This document shows, piece by piece, positions 1-7,058 of a stretch of 11,185 bases of DNA (positions are counted from its first letter, which is position 1; every line of letters begins with the position of its first letter). Position numbers and translations under genes: made by a program. Origin of the DNA: Desulfosarcina sp. (GTDB lineage Bacteria > Desulfobacterota > Desulfobacteria > Desulfobacterales > Desulfosarcinaceae); assembly GCA_030642405.1 (NCBI GenBank), contig DAOWNV010000063.1:1-11185 (forward strand), given 5' to 3'. The notes below the pieces were generated by a model, which worked only from the letters and a program-made list of their open reading frames with translations, searched no databases and was not told the origin of the DNA.

Positions 1-276
1 GCCTTTAAACCCTGCCTCTATGATCAAACCAGGGTGCAACAAGTCGTTTCCTATGCGATAATCAAGCTCCAACCACTTGTAGTTCATATTGTCTTTGTCA
101 GCATAAACCCCCGCTCCGCCGGCTTTCCAATACCCGTTCATCATCTGTTTTTTGTAGTGGACACTCCCGACCAACGACGTATTGCTAACCGTTAACCCTG
201 CATCAAATTCACCCGCAAAACACCAACCGGCCATCACAACTTGAAGAATCAAAAGAAACAACAGGTTTTTGCGCAT
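1..276 (-). CDS. Secreted, probably outer-membrane beta-barrel protein (5' part only)
   Basis: Reading leftwards from the ATG at 276 there are 92 open codons running off the window edge, so the C-terminal part is missing. The first 21 residues form a typical signal peptide: MRKN, a hydrophobic run LLFLLILQVVMAG, then a C-F-A cleavage site before GEFDAG. The mature part has short alternating polar and hydrophobic stretches rich in Gly, Tyr and Trp (for example HYKKQMMNGYWKAGG and YKWLELDYRIG), as in outer-membrane beta strands. The pattern resembles small YfaZ-like outer-membrane proteins, but the fragment is too short to assign a family. A Shine-Dalgarno-like AAAAGGGG lies about 7 bases before the ATG and supports this start. 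It is on the same strand as the epimerase gene but separated by 241 bases, and so probably a separate transcription unit. Signal peptide seen; barrel inferred. Confidence 0.6.
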   Translation of the reverse strand, partial: MRKNLLFLLILQVVMAGWCFAGEFDAGLTVSNTSLVGSVHYKKQMMNGYWKAGGAGVYADKDNMNYKWLELDYRIGNDLLHPGLIIEAGFKG

Positions 277-322
277 GCACGTTCCCCTTTTGCTCATTGG
301 TAAAATTTAAAACCCGAGTTTA

Positions 323-331
323 AGTATATCA
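323..331 (-). promoter_or_regulatory. Candidate extended -10 promoter element for the secreted-protein gene
   Basis: On the minus strand the sequence TGATATACT is an extended -10 element (TGn followed by TATACT, five of six matches to TATAAT), placed to give a leader of about 40 bases before the ATG at 276. No convincing -35 hexamer lies at the right distance, which is tolerated for extended -10 promoters. Prediction by eye only. Confidence 0.33.
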
Positions 332-426
332 CACTATTGAATTGAGCCATACAGGGATATTTTCGAAACCCTGATCGGATTTCTCAGACAAAAATTACGG
401 AACCGGAGCAAGGGGTGGTGCAGGGG

Positions 427-469
427 AGTCGATACAACTACAAAAATCGACTGAGCATCGGAGTGCTCA
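427..469 (-). terminator. Two adjacent inverted repeats, possible terminator of the epimerase gene
   Basis: Downstream of the epimerase stop, in its transcription direction, the arms TGAGCA and TGCTCA (464-469 and 452-457) enclose a 6-base loop. A second inverted repeat follows at once, with 7-base arms AGTCGAT and ATCGACT (446-452 and 427-433). A run of five T on the minus strand begins five bases after the first hairpin, inside the loop of the second. That resembles a weak intrinsic terminator, but the T-run is short and not directly abutting. The rest of 277-517 holds no convincing gene. Confidence 0.35.
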
Positions 470-517
470 TTGCATTTGCTCCGGTATAGACGAAAATTAA
501 GGATGAATCTCTCATGG

Positions 518-1540
518 TCAAGCTTTATGATAACTTTTATACCACCGTATAAATTCTCCAATACCTTCTGAAATAGACGTTTCCGGTTTAAACCCCACAT
601 CATTGATCAAATCGTCTACATCGGCATACGTAGCCGGTACATCCCCGGGCTGTAGATCCATGAAATTTTTGATCGCCCTTTTTCCCAAAGCGTCTTCGAT
701 GGCTTTGATAAAATCCATGAGTTCAACCGGATTGTTGTTGCCGATGTTGTATATCTTATACTTGGTGTAAGAGGTGCCGGGATCCGGAGAATCACCCGTC
801 CACTGCGAATTCGGATCGGGGCAATGTTCCATTACCCGTACAACACCTTCAACAATATCGTCGATATACGTAAAATCTCTCTTCATCTTTCCGTGGTTAA
901 ACACATTGATGGGCTTACCCTCGCAAATCGCTTTGGTGAAAAGGAACAGTGCCATATCCGGACGTCCCCAGGGCCCGTACACGGTAAAAAAACGCAACCC
1001 GGTACAAGGCAGGTTAAAAAGATGACTATAGGTATGGGCCATCAACTCGTTGGATTTTTTTGAGGCCGCATAAAGAGAGATTGGATGATCCACGTTGTCA
1101 TGAACGGAAAACGGCATATTTGTGTTGGCACCGTAAACAGAGCTGGAGGAAGCAAAGACAAGGTGCTTTACGCCATAATGCCTGCAGCACTCCAATATAT
1201 TTACAAATCCCACCAAATTCGACTGCACATAGGCATTGGGATTGGTCAAAGAATATCGTACACCGGCCTGGGCTGCAAGATTGACAACGACATCGGCCTG
1301 ATTTTCCGAAAAAATTGTTTCCAATTGTTTTTTTTCGGACAAATCCGTCCTGAAAAAACTGAATTCGGGATAGGATTTCAACAGCGCCAGCCGATCTTCT
1401 TTCAGCCTGGGATCGTAATAATCGTTTAGATTGTCGACACCGAAAACACGGATACCATTTTCCAACAATCTTTTCGAAAGATGGAAACCGATAAAGCCTG
1501 CAACACCGGTTACAAGGGCATTCTTATACTCGAGGTGCAT
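518..1540 (-). CDS. NAD-dependent sugar-nucleotide epimerase, UDP-glucuronate 4-epimerase type
   Basis: A 340-residue short-chain dehydrogenase/reductase of the extended GalE-like class. The NAD-binding glycine motif G12-V-A-G15-F-I-G18 opens the Rossmann fold, followed by the acidic DNLNDYYD segment (36-43), SSSSVYG (131-137) and the catalytic Y157-x3-K161. RFFTVYGPWGRPDMA (183-197) and the RDFTYIDDI segment (221-229) are typical of bacterial UDP-glucuronate 4-epimerases (CapI/LspL group). These interconvert UDP-glucuronate and UDP-galacturonate in the cytoplasm for capsule, O-antigen or exopolysaccharide. Length is normal for the family. The frame stays open upstream to 1702, but those 54 residues do not resemble the family. 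The ATG at 1540 is preceded by AGGAG at about 9 bases and starts just before the Rossmann strand, so it is preferred. No glycosyltransferase is in view, so the polysaccharide is unknown. Exact substrate inferred; epimerase fold and active site seen. Confidence 0.9.
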   Translation of the reverse strand: MHLEYKNALVTGVAGFIGFHLSKRLLENGIRVFGVDNLNDYYDPRLKEDRLALLKSYPEFSFFRTDLSEKKQLETIFSENQADVVVNLAAQAGVRYSLTNPNAYVQSNLVGFVNILECCRHYGVKHLVFASSSSVYGANTNMPFSVHDNVDHPISLYAASKKSNELMAHTYSHLFNLPCTGLRFFTVYGPWGRPDMALFLFTKAICEGKPINVFNHGKMKRDFTYIDDIVEGVVRVMEHCPDPNSQWTGDSPDPGTSYTKYKIYNIGNNNPVELMDFIKAIEDALGKRAIKNFMDLQPGDVPATYADVDDLINDVGFKPETSISEGIGEFIRWYKSYHKA

Positions 1541-1589
1541 GTGAAAAACTCCTATTTTCTTTTTGCAATTATATGTACAATTGATCATT

Positions 1590-1618
1590 GATATAACCCA
1601 TCTATCGGCAATAATCAA
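1590..1618 (-). promoter_or_regulatory. Candidate sigma-70-type promoter for the epimerase
   Basis: On the minus strand TTGATT (1613-1618) and TATATC (1590-1595) are separated by exactly 17 bases and would give a leader of about 40 bases to the ATG at 1540. A perfect TATAAT (1568-1573) also occurs nearer the gene, but with a poor -35. Either could be used; match quality is modest. Confidence 0.33.
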
Positions 1619-1667
1619 AATCATATAAACGCCAGGCTCCCTAACGAATGAAAATGTCGGTAAAAAC

Positions 1668-1696
1668 TTGCCATTTTTTGAATATTCATATATATC
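1668..1696 (+). promoter_or_regulatory. Candidate sigma-70-type promoter for the receiver / sigma-54 activator unit
   Basis: TTGCCA (1668-1673, five of six matches to TTGACA) and TATATC (1691-1696, four of six matches to TATAAT) are spaced by 17 bases. The predicted start near 1703 leaves a leader of roughly 48 bases before the ATG at 1751. The AT-rich surroundings fit a promoter. Prediction by eye only. Confidence 0.38.
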
Positions 1697-1750
1697 TTTC
1701 AAAAAGGGTTTCTTTTTCCTATTCCATCTTAAACAATATAAGAGGCTGAA

Positions 1751-2122
1751 ATGAAAAAGCCTTTCAAGCTCCTAATCATTGATGACGCAGAAGAGATCCT
1801 CATCGCATTGGAAAATTTTTTTAAAAATTTAAATTACGAGGTAACTGCCGCCTCAACCGGTCTCGACGGATTGAAACAAATTGAGGATGAAAGTGCCTGC
1901 TTTGACCTGATCATTACGGATCTGGTACTGCCGAACATAAGCGGCGTGGCCATTATATCCATTGCAAAACAGAAATTTCCGGACACGCCGGTAATCGCTA
2001 TTACCGGTTGGGGGGAACACCCTGAATCATTGGCCAAAGAAGCCAAGGCCGATTTCGTTTTGGAAAAACCTTTTAAACTACCTGAGCTGGAGCAGCTCGT
2101 AGAAAATCTATTGAATAAATGA
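1751..2122 (+). CDS. Stand-alone response-regulator receiver protein
   Basis: A 123-residue protein consisting only of a CheY-like receiver domain. The acidic pocket D11-D12, the phosphoacceptor D57 in the TDLVLP strand-loop, the switch T85 in ITGWG and the conserved K106 in LEKPF are all present, so it should be phosphorylatable by a histidine kinase. No output domain follows: the protein ends at the natural end of the last receiver helix (LEQLVENLLNK). AGAGG lies about 6 bases before the ATG. The stop codon overlaps the start of the following sigma-54 activator gene in an ATGA arrangement, which implies translational coupling and a shared role, with this protein as the detached sensor-input module. 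No histidine kinase gene is in the window, so the cognate kinase is elsewhere. Confidence 0.92.
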   Translation: MKKPFKLLIIDDAEEILIALENFFKNLNYEVTAASTGLDGLKQIEDESACFDLIITDLVLPNISGVAIISIAKQKFPDTPVIAITGWGEHPESLAKEAKADFVLEKPFKLPELEQLVENLLNK

Positions 2123-3177
2123 GCAACAAATCAAAACCTAATACCGGCCCACCCATTATCGGTGTAAGTAAAGATATGCAAAGGGTTCGCGAACTGATCG
2201 AACATGTGGCCGACACCGGATTGAACATCGTGGTGTTCGGAGAGAGCGGAGTGGGCAAGGAAGTGGTCGCCCAAAATTTATACCAGCAATCTCCACGGTC
2301 GGGAAAACCATTTATAAAAATCAACTGCGCTGCCCTTCCCGAAGGCCTTCTCGAAAGTGAATTGTTCGGCTACGAACGTGGTGCCTTCACCGGTGCTGAA
2401 CAGAAAAAGAAAGGCAAGTTTCAGCTTGCCCACAGTGGTGTTTTGCTCCTCGATGAAATCGGTGATATGTCTCTCCCCCTTCAGGCAAAATTGCTTCATG
2501 TGCTTCAAAGCGGAGGAGAATTTTCCCCCCTTGGATCGGAAAAAGAGGTCAAATCAGACACGTGGGTTATTGCAGCGACCAATCATGACCTGAAAAAAGA
2601 CATTGATGAAGGAAAATTTCGGGAAGATCTTTATTATCGTTTGAATATCATAAAGATCCATGTCTCCCCGCTCAGGGGTAGACCTGAAGACATTCCGCCG
2701 CTAATCGATTTCTACATAAAAGAGTACACCGCAATGCTCCAAAACCGCCACATCGAAAAGCCAAGCGTAAAAGTAATCGACCAGTTGTGCGCCTATAGCT
2801 GGCCGGGCAATGTGCGAGAGCTTCAAAATATCCTGAAAAGAATATTGGTGTTGGGTGACAGCTCCGAGGTCATGAATGAACTGTTCGAAAGCGAACGTGG
2901 GACAAGCAACAACAAAGTGACCGCATCCATCCAGGGCCATCACGCATCGCTGGATGGATTATTGGATTTAGACGGAAAAAATTCGCCCGACAATGAGTCT
3001 TTTTCACTGAAAAACGCAAAGCAGGAAGCAGTTGAAATGGTTGAAAGGGAGATCATCTCCCATGTTCTTGCAAAAACCGATTGGAACCGCAGCAAGGCAT
3101 CAAAAATCTTAAAAATCAGTTATAAAACGCTGTTATATAAAATAAGCGATCTGAAGATAGTACCCCCACAAAAATAG
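2119..3177 (+). CDS. Sigma-54-dependent transcriptional activator, AAA+ plus Fis-type HTH, no receiver
   Basis: A 352-residue bacterial enhancer-binding protein that would use ATP hydrolysis to open promoters bound by sigma-54 RNA polymerase. Visible in order: Walker A GESGVGKE (41-48), the sigma-54-contacting loop GAFTGA (88-93), Walker B VLLLDE (108-113), the arginine-finger segment FREDLYYRL (168-176), sensor II WPGNVRE (228-234), a variable linker (about 255-300), and a C-terminal Fis-type helix-turn-helix around NRSKASKILKISYKTLLYK (323-341). The domain starts almost at residue 12, so the N-terminal receiver or sensor domain usual for NtrC is absent; a receiver is encoded separately just upstream. 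No Shine-Dalgarno is seen close to the ATG, so translation probably depends on reinitiation after the upstream stop. Target promoters are not identifiable here. Confidence 0.95.
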   Translation: MSNKSKPNTGPPIIGVSKDMQRVRELIEHVADTGLNIVVFGESGVGKEVVAQNLYQQSPRSGKPFIKINCAALPEGLLESELFGYERGAFTGAEQKKKGKFQLAHSGVLLLDEIGDMSLPLQAKLLHVLQSGGEFSPLGSEKEVKSDTWVIAATNHDLKKDIDEGKFREDLYYRLNIIKIHVSPLRGRPEDIPPLIDFYIKEYTAMLQNRHIEKPSVKVIDQLCAYSWPGNVRELQNILKRILVLGDSSEVMNELFESERGTSNNKVTASIQGHHASLDGLLDLDGKNSPDNESFSLKNAKQEAVEMVEREIISHVLAKTDWNRSKASKILKISYKTLLYKISDLKIVPPQK

Positions 3178-3183
3178 AGAAAA

Positions 3184-4503
3184 TCACGGAACGACCTGCC
3201 GACAACCGGTTTCCCGTGTAAAAAACAACAAAATAAAAGACCCCGCAATCCAGACCAGCATCAAAGAAAAACCACAGCGATAAGCGTCCAACCCATAAAT
3301 ACGGACACCTTCCGCCATCTCCCCTGCCCACATGCGGTCCAATACCCAACCAACTAACGGTTGCAAAACCATGGGACCTGCCATAACCCCCATGTTGATC
3401 ACGCCGGAAACCGTCCCCGACAATCGCGTTGGAACCGATTCTTTGACAAAAGCAAAACAGATCATCATACTGCCGGACGAAAAACCGGTAATGATCAAAA
3501 CCGGAACCAGCAACATCATTGAAATTTCGTTTATTAAAATTATCGCGCTCCAGCCGACCACAGAGATCCCGCATCCCAGAATAAACAGCTTTTTACGATT
3601 TCCCGATCGGTCCGAAAACCAGCCGAAAAAAGGCCCCCCCACAGCCCATGCCACCAGGAGTATTGACGTCAACATGGCAGCCCCCTCCTGTGATACGCCT
3701 TGGGAAACTGTCAGATAGGGAACCCCCCATAGCCCTGCGAAGGTGAGAACACATCCCGCCACACCTCCTGGAATAATAAAAAGAAGAAGCGTGTTGGGAT
3801 ATTTGAATACTTGAATCACACCGGAAATAACTCCAGGTTTTTTAGTCTCTCCCGATGCCGAAGGCATTGTCGAAAAATCTTTAAACCCCTTCTCGTGGGG
3901 AAAATCCCTAACAAATACCCAAGTGCCTATCCCTATAAAAATAGAGACAATAGCGGAAGAATATACGACGGTTCTCCAGCCAAAATGATCCACAAAAATC
4001 CTGAGTGGAGTACCGGCAAAGATGGCTCCGACAATGCCAACGGTTAACGCAAATCCCGACACCAGTGCAAAACGATGAGGTGCGAACCAATTGGTCGCCA
4101 TCTTCAAAAGACCGACAAAGGCAACGGCAACAGACCCTCCGATGAGAAGCCGACCGGCTCCTGCCCAAACAATACCGGATGCCGCGGCAAACATTACTGC
4201 ACCGACGGCTGCAATCGAAGCCCCCAACGTGAGAAGCAGGCGAGGCCCCCAACGATCCGCAAGAATACCTGTGGGAATTTGCATGGCGACATAGCTATAA
4301 AAGTAAAAAGCGGAAAGATTTCCCAATGAAGACGCGTTGATTTGAAAATCACGCATCAATTCACCGGTAATGACCGCAGGGGCTACCCTGTGAAAAAAGC
4401 CAAGCAGATAGAACGCTGCACCGAACCCCCAGACAAACAGGCCGGCGGTCATAGAGGGTGTAGTTGTGGGGTTTGTTGGGGTAATCGTTTTTTTTGAGTT
4501 CAT
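3184..4503 (-). CDS. Major facilitator superfamily transporter, substrate unknown
   Basis: A 439-residue polytopic inner-membrane protein, with hydrophobic segments consistent with 12 helices in two halves joined by a cytoplasmic loop near residues 200-228. The MFS motif A is clear after the second helix (GILADRWGPR, 79-88), and its repeat copy after helix 8 reads GWFSDRSGNRKK (294-305). The first helix carries GFFHRVAPAVI (35-45), a pattern seen in anion/metabolite-proton symporter-like MFS proteins, but the substrate cannot be read from sequence. A hydrophilic Thr/Pro/Asn-rich tail (1-18) precedes helix 1. An in-frame TAG stands just three codons before the ATG, so the start cannot lie further upstream; no good Shine-Dalgarno is seen. 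The gene follows mtaB by 36 bases on the same strand and is probably co-transcribed with it. Its end comes within 6 bases of the convergent sigma-54 activator gene. Confidence 0.88.
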   Translation of the reverse strand: MNSKKTITPTNPTTTPSMTAGLFVWGFGAAFYLLGFFHRVAPAVITGELMRDFQINASSLGNLSAFYFYSYVAMQIPTGILADRWGPRLLLTLGASIAAVGAVMFAAASGIVWAGAGRLLIGGSVAVAFVGLLKMATNWFAPHRFALVSGFALTVGIVGAIFAGTPLRIFVDHFGWRTVVYSSAIVSIFIGIGTWVFVRDFPHEKGFKDFSTMPSASGETKKPGVISGVIQVFKYPNTLLLFIIPGGVAGCVLTFAGLWGVPYLTVSQGVSQEGAAMLTSILLVAWAVGGPFFGWFSDRSGNRKKLFILGCGISVVGWSAIILINEISMMLLVPVLIITGFSSGSMMICFAFVKESVPTRLSGTVSGVINMGVMAGPMVLQPLVGWVLDRMWAGEMAEGVRIYGLDAYRCGFSLMLVWIAGSFILLFFTRETGCRQVVP

Positions 4504-4539
4504 TTTGTTCTAAGTATGATCTAATCTACCTGCTATAAG

Positions 4540-5886
4540 TTATTCACTGATAGCTCCCACCGGGACTCCATCTGAAGCAATCCTTAGAATCTCAACTTGT
4601 TGAAAGGTATTGAACAGATCATCCGGCCCTTCAAAACGAATCGGGATGTAGTTATCAGTCAATCCCTTTAAAAAAGAACTGTTCCTGTCACGGGTCTCTT
4701 CAACCAAAACTGTGGAAGGCTTGCCAACCCACCTCTTGTAAAAGCTTTGGCGTTTATCGGCACCCAACCGGCGCATGTTCTCACAACGTTGTTTAATTAC
4801 CGATGGTTGAACAGGGTCTGAAAATGTATATGCAGGTGTTGCCTTGCGTGCCGAAAAGGGGAAAACGTGCAGATAGGCTACGGGCAGAGACCGAATCAGT
4901 TCAAAGGTGTTCTGAAAGGCATCATCCGACTCACCGGGAAAACCGATCAAAGTATCGACACCGATGGCAGCATCCGGCATCCGATCGACAACGCTCAAGA
5001 CCAGCTCCCTGAAATAGTCCCGGTCATAGGGGCGATGCATCCGTTTCAAAATATCGTTGTCGCCACTTTGCAAAGGGATATGAAAATGCGGACATAAGCG
5101 ACCCTGAATCTCTTCTTTGGAGATCCCGAGGTTAATGATTCCGTTCGATAGTTCGGCAGGTTCGATGGAACTGATACGTACCCGTTCGATGGCTCCGGCA
5201 TCCCTTATGCGGGAAAGCAAATCATACAGTTTCGTTGATGGGGAAAGATCCTTGCCATAGCAACCGATGTGGATTCCTGTCAGCACTACCTCACGGTACC
5301 CCAATTGCCCAAGCTTTTCTATTTGGTACAGCACTTGATCCACGGGAAGGCTTCGGCTTCTTCCTCTTGCGTAAGGAACGATGCAATACGTACAAAAAGC
5401 ATCGCAGCCATCTTGAATCTTTAAAAACGGTCGGGTACGTCCCCCGTGGGCAATCCCGGGCAATTCCTCAAACCGATGGTGGGAGGTCTCGTTTGTTGGG
5501 TTTGCTGTTTCAAAACCAGCAATTTTATCAGTATGACTTGAATCAATTCCGGCTATGATCTTTTGGGGAATTCTATGTTTCTCCCGATTGCCGACGATTA
5601 TGTCCACCCCTTCGATGGCGGCAAGTTCCCCAGGTGAAGTCTGTGCATGGCAACCGGTGACCACGATTTGGGCACCAGGATGGTTGCGAATAGCCCGGCG
5701 AACCGCCTGCCGGCTCTGCATGGCGGCCTTGCTGGTCACCGTGCAGGTATTGACAACCACGATATCCGCTTTTCCGTCTTTACAGGAGATAAAACCGGAA
5801 TCCAATTCCAAAAGGGCGTTTTCAATCGCCTCTGACTCACACTGGTTGACCTTGCATCCAAGTGTTTTGAAAAAAAGTTTCTTCAT
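4540..5886 (-). CDS. mtaB: MtaB: tRNA N6-threonylcarbamoyladenosine(37) C2-methylthiotransferase
   Basis: A 448-residue radical-SAM methylthiotransferase that converts t6A37 to ms2t6A37 in tRNAs reading ANN codons, using two [4Fe-4S] clusters and SAM. The N-terminal UPF0004 domain supplies three cluster cysteines: C11 (TLGCKVNQ), C48 (VNTCTV) and C79 (VTGCHAQ). The radical-SAM CxxxCxxC is C161, C165 and C168 (QDGCDAFCTYC), and a TRAM-like segment ends the protein. The start TLGCKVNQCE and IQDGCDAFCTYCIVPYARG favour MtaB over MiaB or RimO. The ATG at 5886 is chosen over one seven codons upstream because the family begins MKKxxFxTLGC and because it forms an ATGA overlap with the mnmA stop. Length is normal. 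It is in the same transcript as mnmA, so both act on the anticodon loop. Confidence 0.93.
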   Translation of the reverse strand: MKKLFFKTLGCKVNQCESEAIENALLELDSGFISCKDGKADIVVVNTCTVTSKAAMQSRQAVRRAIRNHPGAQIVVTGCHAQTSPGELAAIEGVDIIVGNREKHRIPQKIIAGIDSSHTDKIAGFETANPTNETSHHRFEELPGIAHGGRTRPFLKIQDGCDAFCTYCIVPYARGRSRSLPVDQVLYQIEKLGQLGYREVVLTGIHIGCYGKDLSPSTKLYDLLSRIRDAGAIERVRISSIEPAELSNGIINLGISKEEIQGRLCPHFHIPLQSGDNDILKRMHRPYDRDYFRELVLSVVDRMPDAAIGVDTLIGFPGESDDAFQNTFELIRSLPVAYLHVFPFSARKATPAYTFSDPVQPSVIKQRCENMRRLGADKRQSFYKRWVGKPSTVLVEETRDRNSSFLKGLTDNYIPIRFEGPDDLFNTFQQVEILRIASDGVPVGAISE

Positions 5887-6950
5887 TTGCAATTTCCGGA
5901 TTGGCACGGCGTAGCGATCCAGCCTCCTCCTAACACCTTATCCCCCTGGTAAAAAACCGCACCCTGCCCAGGTGTCACAGCCATCTGAGGTTCATCAAAC
6001 CGGACCTCTGCCTCAACCTTCCCGATAGGTGTCACCATCGTCGAGACAGCCCGATGACGATACCGAATACGGGTTTCGATATGTATAGGGCCAACCGGGA
6101 TATCGACGATCCAATTCACATCGGTTACTCGGCAATGCGTCGTATAAATGTCCGGCTTGAACCCGACCACCAAACGGTTGGTCTGCACGTCAAGCCGTAT
6201 AACGTAATAGGCCTCGCCGGCCGGGCAGTTGATGCCACGGCGCTGTCCAACCGTATACCGATACAGACCATTGTGGGTACCTATCCGATCCCCGGCTGTA
6301 TTGACTATATCTCCAGGCTTAGGCTTGATGGCATGGGTCTTTACGAGAAAATCAGCGTAATCGGTATCCTTGATGAAACAGACGTCCTGACTCTCTTTTT
6401 TTACTATCGGCTCCAATCCTCTTTCCGCAGCCAGCGCCTTCACTTCTTTTTTTGTCCATCTACCCAACGGAAAACAGGCATGCGCCAGTTGATCTTGGGT
6501 CAGGCGGGAAAGAAAATAGGATTGATCTTTGTTGAGATCCAGACCTTTACGCAAACTCCAGCGACAATCCGATTCTTCAACCACGCGTGCATAATGCCCG
6601 GTTGCCAACCGGGAGGCACCCAATCGTGCTGCCTCTTTCATCAATAAATCGAATTTGATTTGAGAATTACAAACCAGGCACGGATTTGGTGTTTTTCCGT
6701 TTCCGTATGCAGCAGTAAAATAATCCACAACTTTCTCGGCAAACGGTATTTGAAGGTCGATGACTGAAACAGGAATTTCCATCTTTATGAAAAGTTGTCT
6801 GCCCACTTCCCATGTCGGTTCCGTCGGACTTTCAAAACCAGTGAGAAAATGAACACCAATAATATCAAGCCCCTGTTGTTTAAGCAGGTACGCTGAAACG
6901 AGCGAATCCACACCGCCACTTACTGCAACGGCCATTTTATCTCTTTTCAT
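5883..6950 (-). CDS. mnmA: MnmA: tRNA-specific 2-thiouridylase, CxxC + Cys type
   Basis: A 355-residue enzyme that adenylates and thiolates U34 of tRNAs for Lys, Glu and Gln. The PP-loop ATP site SGGVDS is at 11-16, the first active-site cysteines at C91 and C94 (TPNPCLVCN), the LNKDQSYFLSRL segment at 139-150 and the second catalytic cysteine C191 in SQDVCFI. GRWTKKEVK (163-171) and the C-terminal beta domain (about 240-350) complete the family layout. E. coli MnmA has NPDxxCN; here the Asp is Cys, giving the CxxC + C set that has been associated with [4Fe-4S]-containing MnmA. The start at 6950 has no clear Shine-Dalgarno; the ATG five codons later (6935) has a weak AGAGA before it and is a possible alternative. 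The stop overlaps mtaB. No cysteine desulfurase gene is in view. Confidence 0.94.
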   Translation of the reverse strand: MKRDKMAVAVSGGVDSLVSAYLLKQQGLDIIGVHFLTGFESPTEPTWEVGRQLFIKMEIPVSVIDLQIPFAEKVVDYFTAAYGNGKTPNPCLVCNSQIKFDLLMKEAARLGASRLATGHYARVVEESDCRWSLRKGLDLNKDQSYFLSRLTQDQLAHACFPLGRWTKKEVKALAAERGLEPIVKKESQDVCFIKDTDYADFLVKTHAIKPKPGDIVNTAGDRIGTHNGLYRYTVGQRRGINCPAGEAYYVIRLDVQTNRLVVGFKPDIYTTHCRVTDVNWIVDIPVGPIHIETRIRYRHRAVSTMVTPIGKVEAEVRFDEPQMAVTPGQGAVFYQGDKVLGGGWIATPCQSGNCK

Positions 6951-6982
6951 ATCGTTTTGACGTTGGGGAAGCCTTTGTTTTA

Positions 6983-6992
6983 CCGAATTCGG
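6983..6992. promoter_or_regulatory. 10-base perfect palindrome in the mnmA leader
   Basis: CCGAATTCGG is fully self-complementary and sits between a promoter-like pair of hexamers and the mnmA start. It could be a protein-binding site or chance; no known regulator motif is recognised. Confidence 0.2.
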
Positions 6993-7003
6993 ATCTTTAG
7001 AGG

Positions 7004-7031
7004 ATTATGTTGGTTCATTCAAACAATTCAA
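7004..7031 (-). promoter_or_regulatory. Candidate internal promoter for mnmA-mtaB-MFS
   Basis: On the minus strand TTGAAT (7026-7031) and CATAAT (7004-7009, five of six matches to TATAAT) are spaced by 16 bases within the 108-base gap between the ferredoxin stop and the mnmA start. This would give a leader of about 47 bases and let mnmA-mtaB be expressed apart from the ferredoxin. Prediction by eye only. Confidence 0.3.
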
Positions 7032-7058
7032 TCTTAACTGTAAAACTCAAGAAGCGGG

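Noticed and set aside
408..440. tRNA/tmRNA 3'-end-like string on the minus strand (TCGACTCCC followed by CACCACC), possible attachment-site remnant
   Set aside because: The 5' half of a T-stem and any acceptor-stem partner are absent, and no integrase or element boundary is nearby.
334..603. 89-codon minus-strand frame across the epimerase 3' end
   Set aside because: It overlaps the end of a real gene in another frame and has no signal, domain or convincing Shine-Dalgarno.
1659..1673. TGGCA-containing string on the minus strand as a sigma-54 promoter for the epimerase
   Set aside because: The -12 GC doublet is missing at the required spacing.
1541..1702. 54-codon upstream extension of the epimerase frame
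   Set aside because: It is AT-rich, does not resemble the family, overlaps promoter-like elements, and the internal ATG at 1540 has a proper Shine-Dalgarno and family-like start.
2100..2125. Programmed frameshift fusing the receiver and the AAA+ protein
   Set aside because: A -1 shift would fuse them, but there is no slippery heptamer, and each protein ends or starts at a natural domain boundary, so reinitiation at ATGA is simpler.
6054..6647. 197-codon open frame on the plus strand inside mnmA
   Set aside because: Antisense shadow of a clearly recognised gene, with no family features.
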